From Bradyrhizobium sp. 195 (GTDB lineage Bacteria > Pseudomonadota > Alphaproteobacteria > Rhizobiales > Xanthobacteraceae), in the NCBI RefSeq assembly GCF_023101665.1, contig NZ_CP082161.1:7608501-7672500 (forward strand): a stretch of 64,000 bases of DNA, given 5' to 3'. Both the position numbers and the translations under genes were made by a program. Of this stretch, positions 44,074 through 54,144 are shown piece by piece. Position 1 is the stretch's first letter. Every line of letters begins with the position of its first letter. The notes under the pieces are model-generated. The model was given only the letters and a program-made list of their open reading frames with translations. It was not told the origin of the DNA and searched no databases.

Positions 44074-45138
44074 TTGTCAGCATTGACGCACTTGCTGCGG
44101 CATGCGCCATTGATCCTTCGCCCGAAGCTTGATGCCGCGATGCTATCTTGGCTCGGCCGCATGCTGTCCAACTGCACAGCCAGCCGCTATGCCCTCAACA
44201 AGGGACGAATGTTGCGTCTGGCGGACTACAGTCGCAAGGCGCTTGCCGAGGTAAGGGCGGAAGCCTCGCTTCACTATGACGAACGCATGCAGGGAACCCT
44301 GCAGGTGTTTCGAACACAACAGCAGCTCGATGCATCAGCAAAGGACGTGAAGGCTCTTGCAGCAGATGGCGTTCCATTTGAGGTGCTCGATCGAGACGGT
44401 TGCGTTCGGGTCGAACCCGCATTGCGCCATGTTCGCGATCGAATAGTCGGAGGACTTTTGACTCCGAAGGACGAGACCGGCGATTGCTTCAAGTTCACCC
44501 ATGCACTGGAGCAGAAATCCGCTGCATTGGGCGCCGATTTCCGTTACGGACATTGCATCAATGGACTGGAGATCGAAGCCGGCCGAGTGCGTGGTGTGAT
44601 CACCGATCGCGGGGCTATTCGTTCGGACGCGGTCGTTGTCGCACTGGGAAGTTATTCGCCGCTTCTCCTCAAGAAGATAGGATTCAAGTTGCCAGTCTAT
44701 CCTGTCAAGGGATACTCGCTGACGATTCCCATTACCGACACTTCGCGCGCCCCCGAATCGACGGTCATGGACGAGACATACAAGATTGCGATTACCCGCC
44801 TCGGGGATCGCATTCGTGTCGGCGGAATGGCCGAAATCTCGGGTTACACCAATGACCTCGTCGAGGCACGCCGGCTAACGCTGGAGTATTCCGTGATGGA
44901 TCTGTTTCCCGGTGGAGATCCCAAAAACGCGTCCTTCTGGTCAGGGCTACGACCGATGACGCCGGATGGAACGCCAATTATCGGCGGGACCAGAATTAGT
45001 AATCTATTCTTGAACACAGGACATGGCACTCTCGGTTGGACGATGAGTTGCGGCTCCGCACGGGTCATAGCTGACCTTGTCTCTGGTCGAAGGCCTGACA
45101 TTGAAGCTGCGGATTTCGGACTAGAGCGTTACGAATAG
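44074..45138 (+). pseudogene. dadA: D-amino-acid dehydrogenase, 5' end missing
   Basis: The FAD-dependent DadA family is recognisable from [18 protein letters not shown] onward to [15 protein letters not shown] and [20 protein letters not shown]. About 65 N-terminal residues, including the Rossmann Gly-x-Gly-x-x-Gly FAD loop, are absent, and the upstream DNA is unrelated. The protein cannot bind FAD normally, so this is a truncated gene even though the remaining frame is open. In intact form it oxidises D-amino acids. Its place beside an NRPS that should incorporate D-residues may be coincidence. Confidence 0.8.
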
Positions 45139-45229
45139 TTCTACGCCTAAGTGTCCGACCGAAAAATAAGTTGAGTGATATCAGCGAGTTCTCATTCCAT
45201 CGGTGTTGCGAAGCATCAAAGGATCGAGA

Positions 45230-46056
45230 ATGTGGACTGATATCACCCGGGCACAGTTTGCCCGAGAGGAGCTGCGTTTGCCAAGCGACTTGACGGATGC
45301 GGAATGGGGCGTGCTGGAGAGGTTGCTTCCTGTGCGGGCCAAGCGCGGGCGGCGCCCGAAATGGAGCTATCGCGACATCGTCGAGGCAGTGCTCTATCTG
45401 CTGCGCGGCGGATTGCCGTGGCGCATGCTGCCGCCCACTCTGTTTCCACCAATGACCACGGTGCAGTACTATTTCTACCAGTGGCGCGACAACGGATTGT
45501 GGCAATCGATCACCACGCACTCCTGATGCTGGCGCGCGAGGCGATCGGCCGGGAGGCCTCGCCCACGGCCGGCGTGATCGACAGCCAATCGGTCAAGACT
45601 ACGGAAAGTGGCGGCCCTCGCGGCTACGACGCGGGAAAGAAGATCAAGGGTCGAAAGCGCCACATCGTCACCGACACCCAAGGGCTCCTGGTCGGAGCGA
45701 TCGTTTCAGGATCGCGACGGCGCGCCAGATGTCCTGTGCAGCATTCGCTACCGCTTCCCCTGGCTGCGCCATATCTTCGCCGATGGCGGCTATGCCGGCG
45801 AAAAGCTCAAGGCGGTGCTGGAAAGATCGGCCGGTGGACTGTCGAGATCATCAAGCGCTCCGATGCCGCACAGGGCTTCGAGGTGCTTCCGCGCCGCTGG
45901 GTGGTCGAACGAACCTTCGCCTGGCTCGGCCGCAACCGCAGATTGGCCAAGGACTTCGAGCGAACCATCGAAAGCGCAACTGCCTGGCTCTTCCTCGCCT
46001 CTGTCCAACTCATGACAAGGCGCATCGCAGCGATAAAAACAGCAATGCAATTTTGA
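45230..46056 (+). pseudogene. IS5-family transposase, frameshifted
   Basis: It starts MWTDITRAQFAREELRLP with the IS5 N-terminal domain (LTDAEWGVLERLLPVRAKRG). It continues in a second frame (ASPTAGVIDSQSVKTTESGG and GRKRHIVTDTQGLLVG, first Asp), then another (FPWLRHIFADGGYAGEKL, second Asp), and ends in the second frame again (VVERTFAWLGRNRRLAKDFE, Glu). At least three indels disrupt it, so it is inactive. Confidence 0.85.
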
Positions 46057-46318
46057 GTCAGGCTCTAAGGAACGAGTCGACTGAACTTGGACGATGAGAC
46101 TCGCGCGCGAAGGGTGTGTGGCTTCCACAAAGGCATCATCCTCGTATGGACCAATATGCCAGGCAGGAAGGATCGCAAGCGCTAGCAGGACTGCGAAAGT
46201 GACTGTCCCCATCGGGGCCATAGGAACAGTGAACGGGCGGACGAGGCGGCGCGAAGCAGTGCAAGCTCCCTTCAAGAGAAATCTTGGTCACGAGCAAGCT
46301 GTCATAAGTTTCGACGTA
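46057..46318. other. No gene seen
   Basis: 262 bp of apparently non-coding DNA between the decayed IS5 transposase and the LysR relic. Any open frames here have no family likeness. Confidence 0.4.
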
Positions 46319-46466
46319 ATTTCGAGATCTACGCTAGGCGATCGTCGTATCCCAGCACCGAAGCCTCCGCCAAGCGGCAGAGACCCTCGGAGTTAAGCAG
46401 TCAGCGCTGAGGCGCCACCTGCGCAATTTCGAACATAAGTTGGGTGGTGCTATCTTCGAGCGCTCT
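46319..46466 (+). pseudogene. Truncated duplicate of the LysR regulator N-terminus
   Basis: The DNA from AATTTCGAGATCTACGCT to CTTCGAGCGC closely matches 48359-48508, the HTH-coding start of the LysR gene 2 kb to the right, with scattered changes such as CTAGGCGATCG for CTGGGCTATCG. It lacks a start codon and ends abruptly, so it is a dead partial copy. Confidence 0.8.
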
Positions 46467-46511
46467 GCCCAATCGCATAAAATGGCTAACCCGTCCAACG
46501 ACGACGTAAAC

Positions 46512-46757
46512 TCACCGGTTGCGATCTTTAGGAAAGGTCTTGGGCGTCACAGGCCGAACGAAGAATTCGGACAAATGAACGTCCAGCGCCTCGGCGATGC
46601 GCTCGAGCAGATCAATTGTCGGGTTTTTCGATTGCCGCTCAAGACTGGCCAAATAGGAGCGGTCAACGCCGGCCTGATAAGCCAATTTCTCTTGCGAAAT
46701 GCCGCGGCTAATCCGAATCCGACGCACATTCCAAGCCACAAGTGCACGAGTTTCCAT
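46512..46757 (-). CDS. Small XRE-family transcriptional regulator
   Basis: 81 residues from METRALVAWNVRRIRISRG at 46757. It is a single HTH domain: SQEKLAYQAGVDRSYLASLERQSKNPT, then LERIAEALDVHLSEFFV. This is the common stand-alone XRE repressor type. It sits among transposase relics without a partner gene. It may once have regulated transfer or a lost cargo gene; the target is unknown. Confidence 0.8.
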   Translation of the reverse strand: METRALVAWNVRRIRISRGISQEKLAYQAGVDRSYLASLERQSKNPTIDLLERIAEALDVHLSEFFVRPVTPKTFPKDRNR

Positions 46758-47034
46758 GTGCAAAGCATGCCATGAGCTCGGGCGTCAAATCACTGGCTAT
46801 AACCCGCCTATTAGATTTGATCGTTGGGAACTGCCAACAGGTAGAATGTGGCCTCGCCCGAAATGGCGGTCAGATTTTCCGCCTACTTATTAGCCCCATC
46901 GCGCCGTGCGCCTACGTCGGTTCGAAGATACGTTCTGGAACATCTAGCAACTCACGCACATGGGGGTCGTTGAAAAAGCTCCAATTGGCTGATTCCGTTC
47001 TCGTCGGCGATTCGCGATCGGCGGAGCAAACGAG

Positions 47035-47690
47035 ATGCTGGGGCGCAAGGAGCGGGATCAGTTGGAGCTCTTCATCACGGGCTCGCTGAAACAGCTCGTC
47101 CCAGATGAGCACGTGCTGGCGCGGTCGATCGTGTGCTCGACCTGTCTTGGCTAAGGGAAGAGGTCTCCGACTGCGCGAACGACGGTCGGCCAGGCATCGA
47201 TCCGGAAGCCGCGGTACGGCTGATGCTCGCGGGTCTGCTCACCGGGATCGTACACGATCGCAAGCTGATCCGTGAGGCTCAGGTCAACATCGCCATTCGC
47301 TGGTTTGCTGGTTATGGCCTGCACGAGCAGCTACCGCACCATTCAAGCCTGACGCGCATCCGCCAGCGCTGGGGCGAAGAGCGATTCCGTAGGATCTTCA
47401 AACGCACGGTCGAGGCCTGCCTGAAGGCCAAGATCGCAACAGCCGAAGTGGTTCACATCGATGCGTCGCTGATCCGCGCCAACGTGAGTTGGGACAGCCT
47501 CACCGAGCAGCATGTGATGGATATGCTGAGCGAAAATCAAGGCGAAGATGGAAGTGAGGATGAGAGAAGGGCCGCAAAGCGGGAAGTACAAAAGGTCTGC
47601 ACGACTGATCCCCGATGCGACAATGGCCACCAATGCCCGAAACCGGCGGCTGGAGCCCGCTTACAAGCAGCACACTGCCGTCGATGACAA
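47035..47690 (+). pseudogene. IS1182-family transposase, frameshifted and truncated
   Basis: It begins MLGRKERDQLELFITGSL at 47035, shifts frame near 47120, and continues with VLDLSWLREEVSDCANDGRP and HHSSLTRIRQRWGEERFRRI. The first catalytic Asp is in EVVHIDASLIRAN. A later frame gives ARLIPDATMATNARNRRLEP. The C-terminal third with the remaining acidic residues is missing. Confidence 0.8.
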
Positions 47691-48356
47691 GGTCGCATTG
47701 CCTCACCTTAATTGTTACCGGATGCTAAGCCGTTGCCTCACGTAAATTGCTCCCTTGGATCGGGAACGACCGGGGGCGAAGGTGGGGCGGCTAACCATGG
47801 TGACGCGGAAGGAACTGACGGCGGCGGCAGGCGCGCGCTATCGGACGTCGAGTCGCGCCAATCCGGCCAGGCGATACGCCCGGGAAATCGACCCGAAATG
47901 GTGAATCACGGTCAAACCCGCGCGCAAGTTCGGCTCATCATATAACGCAATCGGCGCGACAGGCTCGAAACCGGAAAACCTCGTCCATGCAAACTCGGGA
48001 TTTATTTATCACAACCGGCTTCTGCAGTCTGTGGATCGTCCGATTGTATGTCACTCGACCGATGCACAGTTCGCTGTTCCCTCGACAAGATTCTCCGAAT
48101 GATTGCAGGGCAAAGCAAGCAAGCTCCCGGCCCGATGGACAGCAGTTCAGCAAGCGAATGCCCTGGGCAGGTTCGCGCAGGATCGGGCCACCACTGCGGA
48201 TATTCCCGATTTTACCCGTTTAGATTGAAACTTTGCTTCCCATTGATTTGGAAGAAAATTCTACTACCAGTTGTTTTTTTGATCGATCCCAACTGCGGTT
48301 TGGCATGGTAGCACCGAATCATACGAGCTAGAGGGGGTTGCGCTTCGACCGTGCCA
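47691..48356. other. Decayed stretch upstream of the LysR gene
   Basis: 666 bp without an intact gene. At 47797 a short frame reads MVTRKELTAAAGARYRTSSR, which resembles the start of integrase-type transposases that open MVTRKEL-x-A; it breaks after about 30 codons. The remainder, including the AT-rich 200 bp before the LysR start, shows nothing recognisable and probably holds the LysR promoter. Confidence 0.4.
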
Positions 48357-49268
48357 ATGGAATTTCGAGATCTACGCTGGGCTATCGTCGCATCCCAGCA
48401 CCGAAGCCTCCGCCAAGCGGCAGAGACCCTCAGGGTTAAGCAGTCAACGCTGAGTCGCCGCCTGCGCAATCTCGAACATAAGTTGGGCGGTGCCATCTTC
48501 GAGCGCACTAAAGCCGGTACGCGACCGACCATCGAAGGTCAGGAATTCCTCGATGCTGCCCGGCGCATCGTGAATGATACTGAGGCGATGACCGGCCGCC
48601 TCAAGAGCCGCTGGCGCGGCGAGAGCGGTCTATTGAACATCGGGATCCACGCCTCATTCTCCGCCGGCAATCTACGGGCCACCCTTCTCGAGCACCAGCG
48701 GCGCTTCCCTGATGTCAAACCGCATTTCGTCGACGGATCGAGCGACGATTTGATGTCCGATCTCGCCAGCTCCGCCATTGATATCGCGTTCGTGGCCGAG
48801 CCCAATCCGAGGTGGAGCGACAAGTCATTATTGGTGTGGAGCGAACGTGTCGTCGTCGCCCTTCCCGAACACCATCCGCTGACAGCCCGCAATGTAGTTC
48901 ACTGGGGCGAACTGCGGCATGAAGCCCTACTATTGTCACAGCACGGCCCTGGACCGGAATTCCACAAACTGCTCATCAGCAAGTTGGGAACTTCCGATCC
49001 ATGCCCGGTACTTCGTCATGATGCGTCGCTCGATCGGCTCCTCACCCTGGTCGGCGCCGGCTGGGGAATGCTGTTGGCCTTGGAAGGTGCGACCGGCGCG
49101 ACCTATCCGGGTGTCACCTTCCGCGAGGTGCATGACGCCGAGGGTCCGACCCGGCTGAGCTTCCGCGCTTACTGGCGGCAGGCCAACGGCAATCCATCGC
49201 TACGTCCGTTCCTTGACCTGCTTCGCGAGCGCTATCCGGATCTCTCGGCTGATCCAGGTGCGGGCTGA
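48357..49268 (+). CDS. LysR-family regulator beside the conjugation operon
   Basis: 303 residues from the ATG at 48357 (GTG at 48351 is the alternative). The N-terminal winged HTH is HRSLRQAAETLRVKQSTLSRRLRNLEHKLG, followed by a LysR substrate-binding domain (FPDVKPHFVDGSSDDLMSD, then IDIAFVAEP). It is convergent with the trb operon and overlaps the end of the DUF2274 gene by 37 bp. LysR genes at this place are common in alphaproteobacterial trb-type elements and may control transfer. A broken copy of its start lies at 46319. Confidence 0.88.
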   Translation: MEFRDLRWAIVASQHRSLRQAAETLRVKQSTLSRRLRNLEHKLGGAIFERTKAGTRPTIEGQEFLDAARRIVNDTEAMTGRLKSRWRGESGLLNIGIHASFSAGNLRATLLEHQRRFPDVKPHFVDGSSDDLMSDLASSAIDIAFVAEPNPRWSDKSLLVWSERVVVALPEHHPLTARNVVHWGELRHEALLLSQHGPGPEFHKLLISKLGTSDPCPVLRHDASLDRLLTLVGAGWGMLLALEGATGATYPGVTFREVHDAEGPTRLSFRAYWRQANGNPSLRPFLDLLRERYPDLSADPGAG

Positions 49269-49489
49269 GCCGCATTTCGTCGGGCCTTCGCAAAAGCGCG
49301 GTCGGTTGCCATGAATCGCTCTATCATCGGCGCAATCAGTTTGCCGGGCTCGGTCGGCGTCGTCGTGCCTCCACTACGCGTTAGGATCTCAGCATAGCTT
49401 TTGAGATCCCTGAAGACCGCCGCCGGCAGCTCGACGGTGAGCTTGACTGGTTTGTCGTCTTCGAGTGGTCCAAGCTTGAGCTTTGTCAC
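49232..49489 (-). CDS. DUF2274 protein, last gene of the trb operon
   Basis: 85 residues from a GTG at 49489. The sequence LKLGPLEDDKPVKLTVELPA followed by LKSYAEILTRSG is the DUF2274 signature, a small ribbon-helix-like protein found after trbI in rhizobial elements. It overlaps the trbI stop by 4 bp (GTGA). Function unknown; a DNA-binding or copy-control role is a guess. Confidence 0.85.
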   Translation of the reverse strand: MTKLKLGPLEDDKPVKLTVELPAAVFRDLKSYAEILTRSGGTTTPTEPGKLIAPMIERFMATDRAFAKARRNAAQPAPGSAERSG

Positions 49490-50694
49490 GGTGTTGCTCC
49501 CTTCCGGTACGGCGCCAGCACGAGATCGCGCGTGACGATGACGCGAACCGGGAAACCTGGCCGGATAGTCAGCGTCGGTTGGATGTTGAGCTGGCGCTGC
49601 ACGATCTGCTGGCCGGTCTGGCTGATGCTGTTGGATGCGCCGCTGCGGATCGCTTGAACGAGATTGTTCTCGTTCTGGCTCGTACCCGCCTCGGCTCCGA
49701 CGCTGAGCATGGTCGAGAGGACCGCGGCCTTGAACAGCATGCCCCAATGGTTGTCGACCTCATCCTCGAGCCCGGCATAACCTCCGGTATCGGCGCCGGG
49801 CTGGCGCTCCAGCACGATCGAGTTGCGGTCCGGCATGATGATGCGGGTCCAGACCAGGAGAATGCGGCTCTGACCAAACGCAACCGAGCTGTCGTACTGG
49901 CCGATCAGCTTGGCCCCCTGGGGGATCAGAAGATATTTTCCGGAGGGGCTATCGTACACCGCCTCGGTGACCTGAGCGGTGATCTGGCCTGGCAGATCGG
50001 ACCTGATGCCCGTGATGAGTGCAGCCGGGATTACGGTGCCCGCCTGCACGACATAGGGCGAGACCTTGGCCTCGAGCCGGTCCGGACTGACCGTGCGCTT
50101 GTCGGTGGAAGCGTTGAGGAAGGCTTCCTTGCGGTCCTGCATGTTCTGGGTGGATCCCGCATCGACGGGTGGTGTCGTGGCCGGCGGCGTCGTGGCTCCG
50201 TTCGAGGTATTCGGGATGACTTGGCCGATGCTCTGTGGTTGCTGAACAGTCTGGGCGAACAGACGGCTGACGCGCGCCGCCTCGATCTCCTGGGCTCGGT
50301 GCTGCGCCTCCGGATCGGACGTCATTCCCGGGACCACGGTATTCGCTGCAGCGCCTGCGTTGAGGATCGGCTTGCCGAGATCGCCGGGCAACGGCGGCCC
50401 GAGCGGCGGCGCTTGACGCGGCAGACCGGTGTAGTCCTTCGGCAACCCGGCTAGGCCCTCGGCCGAAGGTCGGTTCTGAGTGCTGAGCAGCTCTTGGCCG
50501 GTCTGCGACTTGTTGCCGGTCTGGAGGGCATAGCCGAGCGCGCCCGCGACTGCGAGGGCAGACACCGCGCCGAGGCCGATAAGCACCTTGCGCGAGAGGC
50601 GTGTGACACGCGGCCGCTCGCCTCGGAGCCGAAGGTCGGGCGGCGCGACGGGCGGGATGTCGCTCTGACGTTCGTCTTCGTTGCCTATCGCCAT
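49486..50694 (-). CDS. trbI: Conjugal transfer protein TrbI (VirB10-like)
   Basis: 402 residues. A short cytoplasmic N-terminus is followed by one membrane helix (VLIGLGAVSALAVAGALGYA, about 37-56), a Pro-rich periplasmic linker and a C-terminal TrbI/VirB10 domain (YVVQAGTVIPAALITGI, IPQGAKLIGQYDSSVAFGQ). It links inner- and outer-membrane parts of the type IV channel. It overlaps trbG by 10 bp. Confidence 0.95.
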   Translation of the reverse strand: MAIGNEDERQSDIPPVAPPDLRLRGERPRVTRLSRKVLIGLGAVSALAVAGALGYALQTGNKSQTGQELLSTQNRPSAEGLAGLPKDYTGLPRQAPPLGPPLPGDLGKPILNAGAAANTVVPGMTSDPEAQHRAQEIEAARVSRLFAQTVQQPQSIGQVIPNTSNGATTPPATTPPVDAGSTQNMQDRKEAFLNASTDKRTVSPDRLEAKVSPYVVQAGTVIPAALITGIRSDLPGQITAQVTEAVYDSPSGKYLLIPQGAKLIGQYDSSVAFGQSRILLVWTRIIMPDRNSIVLERQPGADTGGYAGLEDEVDNHWGMLFKAAVLSTMLSVGAEAGTSQNENNLVQAIRSGASNSISQTGQQIVQRQLNIQPTLTIRPGFPVRVIVTRDLVLAPYRKGATP

Positions 50695-51764
50695 GAGCGC
50701 GGCCTTCCGTCGGTGCGGACGATGCGCACGCGCCGTTCGCTATCCTTGTCGCCAAGACGCAATTCGGCGGCAGCGAACAGGCGGTCGACGATGTAGTAAT
50801 TGCGGTTCGCTCGGTAGTTCACCAGTTCGGAGCCGCCGGCCGGACCGATGACGAACAGCGGCGGCATTTCGCCCTGGACGATGCCGGTGGGGAATTCGAT
50901 GTAGACTTTGTTTCCGTCGTCAAAGGCGCGCAGCGGACGCCAGGCCGCATCGTCGCCCTCGATCGCGTAGCGGAAGTTGATCGCGGCGAGATCGACGCCG
51001 GCCGCAATGGGAGCTGCGGTTTCAGCCGCCGCATTCTGCCGCCGAAGTGCAATCAGTTGGTCCTCGGGATACTGCCAGGAGACCGAGGCCATGTAGGTCT
51101 TCTCCGTCGAGCGCAGCTCGAGGAGGTAGGTCCGCCGATCGGTGTTGATCACGAGATTGGTGACCAGTTCCGGCCGCGTCGGCTTGACCAGGATGTGGAT
51201 CTTCTTGGTCGCGCCCGCACCGCTCTCGGTATCGCCGATGATCCAGCGCACGGTATCACCGGCGGCGACCGGACCGGAGCCGACGAGTTGCTCGCCCTCT
51301 TGGAGTCCGACATCGGTGATCTGACCCGGCGCCGTATAGACTTGGTAGAGGGCTCCGCCCGAGAACGGATAGACCTGTACCGCGTTGATGAAGCCATTGC
51401 GGACCGGCTGCACCCGTGCGGCGGCGTTGGCCTGTTTGACGCGAACCTTCGGATCGGCGGCTTCGGGCGTGCGCTTGCTCCAAGCGAGCGGTTTTAACTG
51501 CCCAGGGAGCGGCAGGGGCTGGGGCAATTCCACGATCTTGACGGGCGGCGGCGGATCAGTGGTGAGCGCTGCCGGCTCCGCAGTGTCATAGTTGATGTCG
51601 GGCGGGATGAAATTGTGCGCGCAGCCGCCAAGCACCGAGGCGACCATCAGCAAAGCCGCAAAGGCGGGTTGACGGAAAGACGTATCGCCGTCTTTCCAAT
51701 TTTGGTGAACGATGGAAAAGCGCCAAGCCGGACCGCCGGCTTTCGAGAAATTCGGCGGGGTCAT
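50685..51764 (-). CDS. trbG: Conjugal transfer protein TrbG (VirB9-like)
   Basis: 359 residues from the ATG at 51764, which overlaps the trbF stop. A lipoprotein-type signal is visible (ALLMVASVLGGCAHNF, Cys about residue 48). The VirB9/CagX domain includes DTVRWIIGD, HILVKPTRPELVTNLVI and DRRTYLLELRSTEKTYMASV. It forms the outer-membrane core with TrbI. Confidence 0.93.
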   Translation of the reverse strand: MTPPNFSKAGGPAWRFSIVHQNWKDGDTSFRQPAFAALLMVASVLGGCAHNFIPPDINYDTAEPAALTTDPPPPVKIVELPQPLPLPGQLKPLAWSKRTPEAADPKVRVKQANAAARVQPVRNGFINAVQVYPFSGGALYQVYTAPGQITDVGLQEGEQLVGSGPVAAGDTVRWIIGDTESGAGATKKIHILVKPTRPELVTNLVINTDRRTYLLELRSTEKTYMASVSWQYPEDQLIALRRQNAAAETAAPIAAGVDLAAINFRYAIEGDDAAWRPLRAFDDGNKVYIEFPTGIVQGEMPPLFVIGPAGGSELVNYRANRNYYIVDRLFAAAELRLGDKDSERRVRIVRTDGRPRSWR

Positions 51765-52450
51765 TGTCCCAGCTCCTTCGACCAGTTGATAGCGTTGACG
51801 TAGATGCCGAGTGGATTCTTGCGCAGCCGATCGGCGTCCGTGGGCGGCGCAATTGCGATGGTGAGGATCGCGGTCCAACGTGTGGTGCCGGCGAGCGCTC
51901 CGTCCTGATAGCGGTGCTCGACCCAAGCGACGCGAAAACTGTCGGGCGAGGCGCGGATGACGCTGGAGACGTCGATCGCGACCTGCTGCTTGCCGAGATT
52001 GGCGAAGGGGTCATTGGCGCGGGCGTAGTCGTTCAGCGCCACCGAGCCCGCCGTGGTCGTGAAATCATAAGCCTGCAGCCAGTTGTGCCGCACGATAATT
52101 GGATCGGCCGGAAGCGAGCGAACGATCTGGATGAAGTGGGCGAGATACCAGGCAATCTGCGGGTCGTTCGGCCTGTAGTCCGCGGTGGCTGGCGCCACGG
52201 CCTGCGCCTCCCCGAGCTTGTCGACCTGCACCACCCAGGGAACGACGGTGCCGTGCGCGGATTCCCAGACGAGCCCACCAGCGAGGCCGCAAGAAAGGAT
52301 CAGCGAACCGAAGGCCATCAGCCGCCAGTTCCTGGCCTGCACGCGGGCGGAGCCGATGCGTTCATCCCAAACCCGCGCCGCGCGCTGGTAGGGGGTTTCG
52401 GGTTCGGGGGTGCGGCCATAGCGGACCGACGATCGCCGGAAGACTGACAT
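51761..52450 (-). CDS. trbF: Conjugal transfer protein TrbF (VirB8-like)
   Basis: 229 residues. It has an N-terminal cytoplasmic tail with TPYQRAARVWDERIG, one membrane helix (LMAFGSLILSCGLAGGLVW) and a periplasmic VirB8-like domain (VPWVVQVDKLGEAQAV, AWYLAHFIQIVRSLPAD). It is an inner-membrane scaffold of the mating channel and lies 3 bp after trbL. Confidence 0.94.
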   Translation of the reverse strand: MSVFRRSSVRYGRTPEPETPYQRAARVWDERIGSARVQARNWRLMAFGSLILSCGLAGGLVWESAHGTVVPWVVQVDKLGEAQAVAPATADYRPNDPQIAWYLAHFIQIVRSLPADPIIVRHNWLQAYDFTTTAGSVALNDYARANDPFANLGKQQVAIDVSSVIRASPDSFRVAWVEHRYQDGALAGTTRWTAILTIAIAPPTDADRLRKNPLGIYVNAINWSKELGQ

Positions 52451-52453
52451 TTC

Positions 52454-53815
52454 TTATTCTCCTCCCGAGAGGTCGACGGAGTGGCCGCCACCATGGCTGT
52501 CGCCGGATTTGAGGGCTTGCGCGGCTGTCTGAGCGCCGTGAATGACGGTCTGATTGCGCTTGACGCGCTGGGCCCAGGCGGGCGGACCGCTTTCGCTCGC
52601 TGCTTGAGATTCGGCTCCATCGGGTGCAGCCTCGCCACTCCCGATGGTCCCCATCGTCGAGGAGCCACCGGTGTTGGCGACGCCGGCACGGGCACCGGAG
52701 GTGAAGCTCTCTCTCATTGCCCCCGCCGCTTGGGAAGCGGCGCGTCTGACGGGAGCTGCCGCGTGACTTGCCGCCGCGCGGCCTGCGCCACCGAGACCGG
52801 ACGCGACGCTGCCAACGCCGGACCGACCGGCCGATGCGAGGCTGTAGGCGGAGGACACACCGCCCGCCATCGCCGCACCACCACGCGCGGCGGCCGCAGC
52901 ACCGGAACTAGCCGCCATCGCCCCCCTTCCGGCGAGCCCAAGCGCAGCTCCACCCGCCATAGCCGTGCCGGCGACGGCGAGGCCCGTGCCGACGGCAGCG
53001 CCGACGCCAAGCTGCGGCGCGCCCGACACAAGCCCGGTGGCGATGCCCGGACCGAAAATGCCGAGGCCGAGCATGGCGAGTGCCGCCAGCACGACAGAGA
53101 GCGCTTGCTCGATGGTCGGCTCCCCGCCGGCATAGGCAGTTGTGAATTGGGAGAAGAGCCCGGTGCCGATGCCGACGATGACAGCAAGCACCATGACCTT
53201 CACGCCGGAGGCAACGACGTTGCCCAGCACCTTTTCCGCGAGGAAGGCGGTCTTGTTGAAAAGCGCGAAGGGAATAAGGATGAAACCGGCAAGCGTCGTC
53301 AGCTTGAACTCGAGCAGCGTTACGAACAGTTGCACCGCCAGAATGAAGAAGGCGATCAGCACGAGTAGCCAGGACACCATCAGCACGGCAATCTGGACGA
53401 AGTTCGCAAAGAAGCTGGTGAAGCCCATCATTTGGCTTGCGGAGTCGAGCAACGGTTGCCCGGCATCGAGTCCGACCTGCGCAAGTCGGCCGGGCCGCAG
53501 GAAGTCCGCGGTCGAGATTGATGAGCCGCCGGCCTTCAGTCCGAGGCTAGCGAAGCTATTGAAGATGATGCCTGAGAGCTTGGTGAAGTTGGTGATGATG
53601 AAGGCAAAGAAGCCGATGTAGAGGGTCTTCTTCACCAGCCGTTGGAGAATGTCTTCGTCTGCGCCCCAGGCCCAGAACAGGCCGGCGAGCGTGATGTCGA
53701 TGACGATCAACGTCGACGAAACATACGTGATCTCGCCTTTGATCAGGCCGAAACCTGAATCGATGTAGGTCGTGAAGGTATTGAGAAAGGTGTCGATGAC
53801 GCCGACGTTGTTCAC
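52454..53815 (-). CDS. trbL: Conjugal transfer protein TrbL (VirB6-like)
   Basis: 453 residues. A polytopic N-terminal two thirds has about six membrane helices (for example TLYIGFFAFIITNFTKLSG and AVLMVSWLLVLIAFFILAVQ). The C-terminal tail is rich in Gly, Ala and Ser, typical of TrbL. It forms the inner-membrane channel. It starts 4 bp inside the end of trbK. Confidence 0.94.
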   Translation of the reverse strand: MNNVGVIDTFLNTFTTYIDSGFGLIKGEITYVSSTLIVIDITLAGLFWAWGADEDILQRLVKKTLYIGFFAFIITNFTKLSGIIFNSFASLGLKAGGSSISTADFLRPGRLAQVGLDAGQPLLDSASQMMGFTSFFANFVQIAVLMVSWLLVLIAFFILAVQLFVTLLEFKLTTLAGFILIPFALFNKTAFLAEKVLGNVVASGVKVMVLAVIVGIGTGLFSQFTTAYAGGEPTIEQALSVVLAALAMLGLGIFGPGIATGLVSGAPQLGVGAAVGTGLAVAGTAMAGGAALGLAGRGAMAASSGAAAAARGGAAMAGGVSSAYSLASAGRSGVGSVASGLGGAGRAAASHAAAPVRRAASQAAGAMRESFTSGARAGVANTGGSSTMGTIGSGEAAPDGAESQAASESGPPAWAQRVKRNQTVIHGAQTAAQALKSGDSHGGGHSVDLSGGE

Positions 53816-54132
53816 GGCTTCTCTCCCTGTGGAGCACTCGTCGTCGGCTGTGTGGCCGGCGCGGCCTGCGGCAGAAGTGGCCGCGCCGGCCCGCCGAAGA
53901 AGCGCGCGCGGTTCTCCTCCCAGACCGCCTGGCAGTGCGGATCTTCGGCATCCTGGGGGCCAAGCGCGCGGCAGCGGCGCAGCTCGGCCGAGAGATTATC
54001 GGGAGCGGAGACAGAGGGTGCATCGGATATAGGCCGCTCCGCCGGACGCCGATGAATGACGTGCAGCGTGGCAAGAAAAATCGCGAACACAATGATCATC
54101 GCGCCTACGCGAAGGATATCCGAGCGCTCCAT
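53812..54132 (-). CDS. trbK: Putative entry-exclusion protein TrbK (TrbK-alt type)
   Basis: 106 residues with one N-terminal membrane helix (VGAMIIVFAIFLATLHVIH) and a short periplasmic domain containing CRALGPQDAEDPHCQAVWEENRARFF, with two Cys that could pair. This is the TrbK-alt pattern. It lies between trbJ and trbL as usual. It is thought to block redundant transfer between cells that carry the same element. Confidence 0.88.
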   Translation of the reverse strand: MERSDILRVGAMIIVFAIFLATLHVIHRRPAERPISDAPSVSAPDNLSAELRRCRALGPQDAEDPHCQAVWEENRARFFGGPARPLLPQAAPATQPTTSAPQGEKP

Positions 54133-54144
54133 GATCGGTGTGCC

